A stretch of 64,000 nt of DNA, taken from positions 1,054,001 to 1,118,000 of the forward strand of contig RQOL01000618.1 of assembly GCA_013076295.1 (NCBI GenBank), written 5' to 3'. The notes beneath the pieces are model-generated. The model was not told where the DNA came from, did not search any database, and saw nothing but the letters and a program-made list of their open reading frames with translations. A program made the translations under genes and the position numbers. Positions 24,061-34,700 of the stretch are shown one piece after another. Position 1 is the stretch's first letter; each line of letters begins with the position of its first letter. The DNA is from Sanderia malayensis (taxonomy: Eukaryota > Cnidaria > Scyphozoa > Semaeostomeae > Pelagiidae).

Positions 24061-24128
24061 TGACGTCATTTTGCTAGAACGAGGCTGCAGTGCAGTCGTA
24101 TGGTAACGAGATTAATTCAAGATGGCGG
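24061..24128 (+). promoter_or_regulatory. CCDC24-like promoter: CRE, X-box-like and YY1-like sites
   Basis: Within 70 bp, 150-210 bp upstream of the start codon, there are three motifs. TGACGTCA (24061-24068) is a full palindromic CRE. GTCGTA-T-GGTAAC (24095-24107) has one half exactly matching the RFX X-box RGYAAC and a degenerate first half. AAGATGGCGG (24119-24128) matches the YY1 initiator-type site. Motif matches are direct; their use is inferred. Confidence 0.5.
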
Positions 24129-24271
24129 ACAAAATGTTGTTGTCAAGGCCAAGGTGTTCATAGAAAATCCTTTCAGCTTTGCAGTTCAAGGATGCATAAA
24201 TATTGGATAATTGTGCATATAATTACACTTTTGAATGTCTGTGATTAACGAGGCATTCTTTATTTGTTGAT

Positions 24272-27200
24272 ATGAGCCAGCAAAGGCAAAGCTGTGAAGC
24301 TTTTGTGCTGAAAGACCCTGTTTGGTCAATAATTGTATCCAATACATACGAAAAAGAAAGGCAAGAAATTAAAACTTTAATTGGTGAATCACTCGTGGAA
24401 GAAATTTCAGACCTACACAAAGAGGTTTGTATAATATGCTCTAATATGTACAATGAGTCTTGTCGCAGCAAAAACGCAACACAACCAACCTGTAATATCA
24501 AGATGTTGTTTATTTGCTTTGCAAAAAATAACAAATGTTAAACTGAATATGCCAGTTGTCCATGTTTATCTCAGGCAAAGTCATTGCTAGATATATGGAG
24601 AAGTTACAGAAAGGACACGGAAAATATAGACAAAGGTAAGATGTACTATAGATTTATTGTGTTGCACATTGTATATGGTGGTGCCTTTGCTTAGAGCTTG
24701 GATATGACACTGACCACTCAGAAACAACCATACTCTGCAATCTAGTATTTTTTGAAGATGTCAATTGTTTTTTTTTTCAAATCTGTGACTTTTTAAATTA
24801 TAGGAAAGTCTCTGCCAGATCCCCCAAATGTCAGAGAGAACTTGGTGCAACAAATTAAAATGTTCATCAAGCTCCACAAAGAGAAATCATCCAGAGATAA
24901 GAGGTATGCAGTTTATAGCATGTAATTGACAGCCTGGTACTCTGAATTGAAAATGTTCCGTGCATTAATGCAAGTTGGTTCACTGTGTCAATTCTCTCCT
25001 TGTTTGAAATTCTTTAGGGATATGAGCAAAGTTTTGACTCTTCGCCAATCATCTGTGGTGAATCAAATCTTGAAGAAAAATGCTGGTATGTGAAGAACCT
25101 AATCTGATTAGTCTTATTTTATCAACACAGTGTTCAATACAGATTTTTCTATTCTGTATATCTATCAGTCTGCTTCTCTTTTCTCTTAGATGGTAAACTG
25201 TGTACCAGGCCACAGAGTGCAACAAACCCAGATAACGGTTTTGAAGCCCCAATACGATCAACATTGTCAACACCGTCTGGAAGATATAGTGCCTGCAGTT
25301 CAAGGCTGAATGACTATTTTGTTTCTGAAACAGATGAAGAGAAAGATCTGAGCGAGCTGGAGCGATTATCCGAAGTTATAAGGTATGAAGTTTCAAGTTA
25401 TAAAGTAGTTATAAGCTGAATCTCAATCAAGCAACCAAGCACTCTGGAATAGATTGTCATGGGGTGCTGGAACTGGCAGGGCATTACATGACCCCAAATA
25501 CTTCAGAAACGTAACTAAAATGCTCTTTTTCTTTAAAGGATAGCTTCCCTATCTCTGTAACCTTTAATTTTTGCAATACATCAAATGTTCATGTTTATTA
25601 ATAATATACTTATGTATGTTTGAAAAACATTTTGATTGTCTTTTCTCTTAATATTGATACAAAGAGTTGATTGACAGGTAATTCATAGATTGAGTAATCA
25701 AGGCTTTCAATAATTAGGTAGCTTACATAAATTAAGTCAAACAGAAAGAAGACAAACTTGACTTGAGCATTAGTCAACTTGTCAGTGCTTAACTTTACTT
25801 AGTTGATGTGCGTGGTTGGGCAAATCTCGATAAAAAGAAGCCTAGCTGACTTGAAAATTTCTCACCAAACGTTTTTCAAATTAGAAATACCAAAAACTCT
25901 CAAGTATTTCATATTTCTATTAACTAAATACTATCCTAAATACTAATACTAATATTATTGCTTAATATTGCTTGATTTCTAAATTCTATTATTTCTAAAT
26001 ACTAATTCCAAATACTAAATGAGTGGGTTTTTATTTGTATTCTTTTTAGAGAAGAGCTGGAGTTTCAGCGAGTTGAATTCAACGATGACATCGAATTTTT
26101 ACAGGTATGGCGAGGTATTCGAGTTGATATTGTAGAGCTGCACGTTTAGCCACATGAGCTGAAGAAGATGCAACTATAACATTGTTTATAAACATGTAAA
26201 CATCTATATGTAATACACCCATTTTTTTATAAGAAACCCTTTATAAGAAACCATAGGCCTCTATGTTCAAGACTTAAGAACCTTTGGTAGGAGATTTTGT
26301 GTGACTGAAAAAGTTAAGAAACTTTATATGTTGTTTTAACGATTTTATTACTTGATTTGGTTTTCTAGCATTGCCTAATTGACGAATCAATTCACAGAGA
26401 CAGTGTTGTTTCTGCAGCCGAAGAACCAACTTTAAAAGGTACACAACATCTGTGACTATTGTTGTTTGGGACAGCGCATTTAATTGCTTATAGCTGTAGC
26501 TGACATCCGCTATTTCGCTGTTCGCTATCTCCCACACTCGCTTTCTCGAACGATTTTTCATTTCCCCTCATTCCCGTGTAGTACAGTTGGCACATTCTCT
26601 GTCTTGAACAATTTTGTTTTGCTTAGAACTAAGCGACATCGGCCTGAAACTAGAGAAAGAATTGCTTCAAAAGCCGAAGGGAAAGGAATACACGAAGTTA
26701 CGAAATCAGCTTTCATCACCGACAAAAGAGAAAGCAGCGTCGTAAGTCAATTAGAGATTTTTTCACGACATCATGATTTAAATGTTGCTCTATATCTCCA
26801 AGGTGCCCGTGCAGCAAAGAATATTTATGTTTTTTATAGTAGAAATCCGATTAGGAAAGAGACATGTTTTCTGTTGCTCTCTGAGTTTAAAGACGGAGAT
26901 CTGTCTGAAAAGTGCGCATATAATTTAGATTAACAGAGAACATGTCTCTTCTCTTATTGTAGTACTCTGCTTTCTTATCGCTTTATACGCACCCAGCACT
27001 GTTACGTCAGTATAGACAACACATAATAGAACATAGCCATAGCGTTAATTATAGAAGTACAGAAAAATGAGTAGCTTGGTGCAAGAGCACTTGTCAGACA
27101 GACAGACCCCATCTTCTGTATACTTTCACTATTTGATTATGTATATAATATAGAATGTCCTGAATAAAGGCAACAATAACAAATTATGCTGTGCAACTGA

Positions 27201-27775
27201 GACATTACACTTTGCTGTTCTATTCACCTCTACCGGCACTGTCTTCACTGAAGACCCAGGCATATTTACTCATATAATATTTACAATTATAATTGTTTAT
27301 GTAATTTAATGAATGAAATGAATTAGTGTTCGTCTTCTAAAAGCATTGTGTCAATGAATGTAGGCTATTTTATTATGTTTTTGTACAAATGTTTACATTT
27401 TTCAGGCCACTGCCATCTGCTCCGGTCGTTCGGAAGCCATTTTCCATGCCTTCGCCTCCCTCTTCAGCTCCTACGGTCAAGACTCGAAACAACATGGTGC
27501 ACCGACGACATGTTCTGACTAAAACATTCTCATTTCCTTCACAAGAGACAGCAACACCAACAACCAGCAGTTTAAACACCAAACCTCAGCTTAGAAACGA
27601 GGCAGCTATAGCATATAAGAACGCTTCTAGTAGAATATTGTCGCCAACATCGAATTGCATTGTTTCTACTTCGGGTATTGCAAGACAGACAGTTGCTTCT
27701 TGTATAGGCAATGCAGCGGGCTCGAACTCGAGAAAGCTAAAGGAGCTCGTGCTAGAAAGTAGAGACATAAAGTAG
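24272..27775 (+). CDS. CCDC24: Coiled-coil domain protein, CCDC24-like
   Basis: Nine exons join in frame: 24272-24424, 24575-24635, 24804-24903, 25018-25085, 25190-25382, 26050-26104, 26369-26438, 26627-26741 and 27406-27775, giving 394 residues (human CCDC24 is about 307). The pieces resembling CCDC24 are the N-terminal block (PVWSIIV... followed by ERQEIKTLIGE), PDPPNVRENLVQQI, and above all the coiled-coil block EELEFQRVEFNDDIEFLQ running into EEPTLKELSD. The C-terminal ~120 residues are Ser/Pro/Thr-rich, low complexity and without a family signature. The family has no established biochemical role; human CCDC24 is little studied. Introns are all GT-AG; introns 5 and 6 carry dispersed repeats. 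Identification rests on remembered family sequence, so moderately sure. Confidence 0.78.
25460..25620. repeat. dispersed repeat, copy 1 (CCDC24-like intron 5)
   Basis: The run GGCAGGG...CCCCAAATA.TTCAGAAAC.TAA.TAAAA, then CTTTAATTTTTGCAATACATC and onward to AATATACTTAT, matches 29885-30045 in the same order and orientation with scattered substitutions. No ends or target duplication identified. Confidence 0.75.
26211..26336. repeat. partial MITE copy (ATACACCC family), CCDC24-like intron 6
   Basis: It starts AATACACCCATTTTTTTATA and shares the following TAAGAAA, CTTAAGAA.CTTT, GAGATTTTGTGTGACT and TTAAGAAACTTT words with 32496-32615. Only the left end resembles the complete element at 20931-21113. 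Confidence 0.75.
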
Positions 27776-28605
27776 TGGGAATTTGAAAGGGTCGAGTGCT
27801 GTAGAATGGAACATCTTAATGCCGCAGAGTTTGAGCTTCCTAATTCTGCAGAGTGGGACAGTCTCATTGAGGATTTTGGATCAGTCTTCTGTTGCTACAA
27901 GTTGGAATATTCTGATGCTGAGTGTTGTGAGAATTCACGAGAAATAAAAGGATGTTATCGAGACTTGGAGAAAAAAATAAGGTGGTGAAGAAGAAAGGTT
28001 GGCGTACAGCAAACTGATGATGGAAATATGAAGTAAAAACGTGAAGCGTATCACTCTGTTATCTTATCACCAAGAAGGGAGTTCCTTGGGAATCTCAAGA
28101 TAAAGTTACAGATTTTATCTTGCTGGAAATTATCATCCTGCCTTCGTTCAGATGGAATGAATTTTCTTCCGATCAAACTTTAATTACGATAGCTATGAAC
28201 TCCGAAGTGTAGTATTTCTCCAACATATATATTTATATGAAGAGTTGACGATGTTTTGTTGATATTTTACTTACAAATCCGTTGTTTATAGTTTTATTAT
28301 ATACATGAACAACACGTGTTGTTAAAAATGTGAATCAGTTTCTCGATTTCTTATGACCGAACACAAATTGATTTGATGATAATAGGAGGGGACTTGATTG
28401 TAATAGTAGGAGGGGACATTTTTACCCCACTCCCCCAGCTCTCGACTTGTGATGCAGCAGTGACATGTTCAGAACACATTGCGTCAGAAGAAGGTTTTCA
28501 GAGCATACTACAAATAGTTTCCCATTCAGACAATGAGCTTCTTTTTCGCAAAGAAGAACGAAGCTTTTGTTATATCAAGGTTTTCTGGAGGGAAGTATTT
28601 GCAAA
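27776..28605. other. intergenic region between CCDC24-like and GIPC
   Basis: 830 bp holding the 3' untranslated region of the upstream gene and the GIPC promoter. A 60-codon frame at 27806 lies in the expected 3' UTR and has no supporting feature. No strong TATA box or other feature seen. Confidence 0.5.
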
Positions 28606-30984
28606 ATGCCTTTCTTCGGAAAAAAGAGCTCTATAACTAGTCCGCCTGGATCGAAGAAGAGTAGCAAGTCAAACAAGAATCGCGAAAACGGAGATAAAGA
28701 AAGACCTAGGCCAAATGCCCCTTCTGCTGTAAGTGACCAACAAGAAAATAAGGCGGAAACAAGACAAAACGACGAAGCCGAGCAATTGGCCAAGAAGTTG
28801 GTTTTTAACGCCCAGTTGGCTCATGGTAGTCCAACGGGTAAAGTAGAGGACTTTAGCAATGTCAAAGAATTATATCAAAGGATTGGAGATGCATTTAATA
28901 TATCTTCTACCGAGGTGAGGAGTGTAATTTTCAAAGTTTGGTGTACATCATAACGCACCGCACCTGGAGGCCAAGTTTTTATCATCTCTTCTCCTTCGTT
29001 TTATTTTACATGATGCTTACCTGTCAGCCACCGTGTAAATATGTGCGTGAATTGTGTGTTGTAAACAAATATTCAACCACACTTAAAGCACATTGGCTTG
29101 TTTATCTTTAGTTTTTCTAGTTTAGTTAGACATAGCAAACAAGCAATATTTATTTGTCAATGCAGATTGCAGGCTATGGCAGCTTATACAGCTGATGTGT
29201 GCTTGGGTCTTGTGCATCCAGAATGCTACTTTAGAACAAATATCTTGGGTATATTAATTTACTGACCTTGGAAGGATGGCTAAATCCATGGGAACTCACT
29301 GCAGGCTGACAGCTTGTAGTAGTGAGTAGTTTTGACTGCTGTGGACTCGAGATTGTGAAGGATGGCTTTCACAAATACAAAATCCAGCACTTTGAACACT
29401 TGTTTACACCAGGGCTTAGTTCAGGCCATAAAATGAAAGCATTATTGCTATGATTGGTTAATTTTATTTTCAGATCATATTCTGCACTTTGAATTCAGCT
29501 AAAGTCGATATGGAGAAGCTTCTTGGTGGCCAGATAGGCCTGGACGATATAATATTTGCACATGTTAAAGGTGAATTGAAAGAGATAAACGTCATAAAAG
29601 ATGGACCGGCATTGGGTCTGACAATAACCGACAATGGAGCAGGTCATGCCTTCATCAAAAGAATAAGAGAAGGAAGCATAATGGAGAAGTATCCGGATGT
29701 AAAAGTTGGTGATCTTATATCAATGATTGGTGACAAGAGCTATGTTGGTTGTCGTCATTTTGAGGTAGCAAAGACATTGAGAGACATTGAAGAAGGTGCA
29801 CAGTTCACAATGCAGCTCATAGAGCCAAAATCGGGTTTTGGTGAGACACTATGTCTTTTTTTATCCATGTTAGTAGGGCTATATTGGCAGGGATGCCACT
29901 GGCACTGGGCCCCCCAAATATTTCAGAAACCTAATTAAAACGATTCTTTGCTTCAAAAGATAATTTCTCCACCTCTTTAGTTTTTATTTTTGAAGTGCAT
30001 CCAATGTTTCTCTTTATCAATAACATATTTATAATAATGTGGTATAGATAATGTAATAAAATATACAATTAAAAATATTCTGATAGTAATTGCATTAATT
30101 TATTTTTCGTCCATTCAGGTGGAATTGCACCAAGGAAAAGCAAGAATTGTAATACTTCAGCTAATTCGGAAATTATTGGAAGTGGAAAAGCCACATTACG
30201 ATTGAGATCAAAGGGACCAGCAACCGTGGAAATGGAGGTATGGGGTTTTAATTTCTTTTCATTGAATCAATACCTAAACTCTGATAAAAAAACCTGTGTT
30301 CATGTTCATCCCTTATCAAACGTTTTTAATTTCAGCCACCACCATGGGAGGCCATTGCTGTGAAGAAAGTTGATGATCTGCTGGAAAGCTTTCTTGGTAT
30401 TCGTGATCCTGAACTAGGTAACTACAAGCCAATGGTTTTCTCCCCTTTTTTAATTTATTTTAACAAGTTAAATTATTATTATATATGTCAACACATTTTT
30501 CTTCCTTTGGTTTTGTTTTGTTGTTTGTGTGCCTCAAGGTTTTACAATTTCAAGCTTTGATAATGCGGATAGCCAGCACAGACTTCTTGAAGAAATCTAA
30601 CAGCATGCTGAAGCAAATAGAAAAGATTTGTCTTTTGTTATACTTTGAGTTTGAGAACATGATTTGTTTAAAAAGAGTGTGTTTGTGTAACTCAGAGTGA
30701 CAGAAAATGCATCTCTTCTCAACGTTAAACGTTATGTAACACAATGATTAAGTACTTTATATAATAACAAGTCCAGTGTATTTCTCATCAAACATTTGTA
30801 TTTTTGACTATTGTGATATTGTTTCATTTTAGCCAACACTTTACTTGACCTTGGTAAGAACATGGATAACCCAAGTCAGTATGCATCAGCCGTTGAAGAG
30901 CAACTTGGCGATTTTGGATTCCCTGATGATTTCATATTTGATTTGTGGGGCGCATTCAGTGATGCCAAGGCTGGACGAATATGA
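28606..30984 (+). CDS. GIPC: GIPC family PDZ adaptor
   Basis: Exons 28606-28914, 29474-29840, 30119-30237, 30336-30417 and 30833-30984 join to 342 residues (vertebrate GIPCs are about 310-335). GIPC proteins bind C-terminal tails of receptors such as neuropilin or Frizzled through the PDZ domain and recruit myosin VI through the C-terminal GH2 domain for endocytic traffic. Visible here: a basic low-complexity N-terminus, GH1 region ([16 protein letters not shown]), PDZ domain about 138-222 with carboxylate-binding loop ALGLTI at 149-154, then the GH2 region ending [19 protein letters not shown], the family's C-terminal signature. All introns are GT-AG; intron 2 contains a dispersed repeat also found in the neighbouring gene. 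The start is the ATG giving MPFFGKK, similar to other GIPC starts. Vertebrate paralogue number cannot be assigned; a single ancestral GIPC is likely. Confidence 0.95.
29885..30045. repeat. dispersed repeat, copy 2 (GIPC intron 2)
   Basis: The second copy of the repeat at 25460-25620: shared words include CAAATATTTCAGAAACCTAA, TTTTTATTTTTGAAGTGCATC and ATCAATAACATA, in matching order. Ends undefined. Confidence 0.75.
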
Positions 30985-31727
30985 AAGTCATTTGATCAAC
31001 ACAGCACGAAACTTGATTTCTATCAGCTTAATTTTAGGCAGTTATGGGCTAATATTTTAATGTACATATTTGTAGTGGGGTAGAAGCAATATTATGATTA
31101 CATGCAATGTAATGTAATTTCAACTTTGGAGATAAATTATACTAATAATGAGCGAGGATAATTTATGTGGTACTTAAATTGATGATTTTTTCTCACTTTT
31201 CTGTTCTCTTTCTGATAAATATAAACATTGCACAGAATGCAAAATGTTATAAAACTCGCCAGAATGCTTTCAACTATATTTCTTCTAATTTTCCACAAGA
31301 ATGCACTTTGGCAATTTCCTTTAATTAACACATGTTTTGCATATGAAAAACGATCTTAGTTTCTGAGGACTCGAACTCAATTCCAGTACGTCTTACATGA
31401 AGAAGCGCCATGTTTTTATAGCGTCTGTATCCAAGGCTTTGAATGTGCAGTGTTTATTGAATGAAATTGGTAAATATCAAATGATATTGGGCGTTTGCAG
31501 TGTGAATTAAGATTCCTATTTACATTGTAAAGCGTATTAAAGATAGCAACAATAATTTGGATGCTCCGAGCGCCGCTGATTTGAAGTTAGAAAAAAGCTT
31601 TCTGACCAGGCCTTTCGTCTCACCTCACCCAGACTCCACAGTGCACAGTGCAACATTTTATATCTACAGGACATCTCTGCCACAACTTCATTTTTGCTGA
31701 GCTGTTGTGTTGCAGTGTTGACAGAAA
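30985..31727. other. GIPC 3' UTR and IFT74 promoter/5' UTR
   Basis: About 740 bp with no coding frame of interest. It should contain the end of the GIPC transcript and the non-coding first part of IFT74 exon 1, which ends at 31729. Confidence 0.6.
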
Positions 31728-34700
31728 ATGTAAGTAGCAAAGACCTTTATCATTTCACCACATTATATCTTATTCTCTTATCATGTCTCATTTTGTGTAT
31801 ATTTCTTTTGTTTTACAGGGCTTCATTTGGCAGACCACCTTCAGGGTTGGCTGGCAGGGGAGGAACCGCTTCTAGGAATCTGCCAAGTTGTATCCTTTCC
31901 TGCCTCATATAATTTTTAATTATTTTTATCCCCAATTCTTCTTGATTATATTTTACATCAAGTTTTGCACCTTTCACATCCTTAATGCTTAATACAGCTA
32001 TGGGCAAACCACCTCCAGGTGCGTGAGTATATGCTGAATGGCAATGACATGCAGGTCTTTTTCAAGGGGGTACACGTCAGTCGTCCTGTCCTCTGCCATG
32101 ATAATACTGAGATTTTGTGTCAAAATTCTAATTTATACGTATAATGTATAAATAATCAACTCATAATCATATTATTTTATTGTCCTTTTTAATTTTTTTT
32201 CAGGTACCGCCAAGGTAAGCTAGTGTTTTTCATTTAAAACTCTGTTAATATACGTAATATGATACAGTTAACTTTATATGATACATTAGCCACAAAGACT
32301 TTTAGCTAACATTGTACTTTCTGCTTGCTATTTAAGAATCCTGGAACAGCACGGCCAGGTTCAAGAGGTGGCATTGGTCAACAAGGAGGTAAGTAATTGG
32401 TGCATGTTCACTAAGCAAGGCACATATTGTTGCAATGATGCATTACATAAATTAGCAATGCTATGAGTATGCATGTTAATCTATATGTTTAGACTACAAT
32501 ACACCCATTTTTTTATAAGAAAGCAGTTATGAGAACCTGTATGGCCATATTTTCAATTAACTTAAGAAACTTTTGTAAGAGATTTCGTGTGACTAAAAGA
32601 TGTTAAGAAACTTTCTATTTTGTCTAGTGTGTTTGTTTTTACTATTTTTGTTCCTGGTTCAGTTTGGTTACATTTCAAAAAAATTTTAGTTGTTTGCGAT
32701 GGAATTTGCATTTCTTTTTGATTCTTTATCCAATTCATTTTTGGCAGAAGATAAAGAGATTTGGGTTTGCGTGTTTAGAAACTTGCTAAAAAACGTTTCG
32801 TAGCATAAATAGGGTGATAGCTAAGAAGCTCTGGTACGACGATTTTGCATCATTTCCTGTAACAAATGGATGTATGCTATAAAACGATCTATGTTAATTT
32901 TTTTTCTTCTCGATATAGCTCTTGGTTCAGCAGTCCAAGTTGCAGATCGGCCTGTCACAAGGCAAGGTTTGGCAGGAATCAAAACAGCATCACAAGGTAT
33001 GCAATGCAATAAGATAGATGTCTGCTCTTTGTAAATCCATTTTTATCAACAACACTTTTGACATCAACCTTGAGTCTACCCCTGACTGTAAAGTCAAACA
33101 TCCAGAATTTTCATTGTCTGTTTTTAGGTCCCCAAAGACAAGTGCAAGATAAATCATACTGGCTTGGTCTTATCAGGTCTGTATTATTTATTGCTTAAGA
33201 AATAATTGTAGAGTTTAAATATATAGCTTACTTTTCATTTTAGAGTGTTACTGAACTGACATCATTATCAGCACTTTTCGAAGCTCTTCAAACTATTCAG
33301 AGCTTTTTTAAGGAATACCTAGATATTATTCAATTTTTCTTGGAGCATTTTGAAATTTAGCTGAGTCCCTTTGGTGTGTGGCAGGTGTTTTAAGTTTTTC
33401 AGAAATTCAACAAATCTTTGGATATCGCATTTGCTTCCTTCAGCTCTCTAAATACATCCAGTGACTTAGATTTTAGATATTATCATCTATTGTCTTTTGT
33501 ACTTGAGAAAACTGCGTTGCAAACACATCTATGTTTCCATTTCAATCCAGCATTTTGCTCTATTCACAGATCGAAGATATCTGAACTTAGCAGTGAGATA
33601 TCAAAACTAAATCGTGATATTAACAATTTCAACCAGGAAAATGCAAGCTATGTTAGCTATGAGAAAAGGTTTGTTAATTATTGTAAATTCATTGCTGCTT
33701 TTCTCGCAAATTCTGATCACTCTGATTCTGGCCTGACGTTTATAAAAGGACGGGACACTTCAGAACACCCAGAACAAACCAAGGTTTGTCAATAGTATGA
33801 TAAAAGTGGTTGATAGAATGATAAAAGTTTTCAATTGCACAATAAAGAGTAATGTGATAAGGATGGTTAAATGGTATGATAGTATGGTTGTGGACAGCGC
33901 CTGTTTGAATAGAGATGCTGATTGAGGACAGGGCCTGCTTTGGTAGAGATGCTAACTTATACTGAAACAGGGCTCCCTGGCTAATAGATAGACATGGGGC
34001 TGCAACAGTTGCAATGACATTGACGCAGCTTACTTCAGTGAATCCACTATTGCTCTCCAATCCAAGAAGAGATCTGGTTGATCGAGAGACAGACAGCTGA
34101 GCTGCGTAGTTTTCTTTGCAAGAATATTTTTTTCTATTCCCATTAAAATCAATGTTCTGCATTCTAGAGCTGAGTCACTTGCAGGAGAAATCAAGGATTT
34201 ACAAGGACAACTGGCAGATTGTAACATGGTAAGATCGATATTAAGATACGTACTTCTAATAGAAAGAATTGCTGGCTTCGAAGCTTTCTCTTATCTATTA
34301 TCTCTGCGTCGCGTCGTTTTGTTTGAGAACACCTAGGGACCCCTTTGTTCAAGATTAAGGCGAGACTGGTAGTCTCCCCTTGTGGTGCAGACTGGATACT
34401 ATGTAATAAGCTCTGAACCTTGTGTACAATTTTGCATATATTTTAGTGTCCAATTGTAGACAATCGATACTAATGCAAGTGATGTACAATGTTTTTGCTT
34501 TTTCCTACAGCTTGTTGACAAACTGAACACGAACTCAAGTTTTGACGATTTGAAAGAAGATTACGAAATAGTAAGTCATTTTCCTTTGAATTGTAATACT
34601 TAGTAGCTACATGCCAAGCATTGCATTGGCATGGCACATGCTTCACCCCTGCATTGGCTCCACGCCCTGTTCTGTTGAAGAACAATGCTGAAAGACATTA

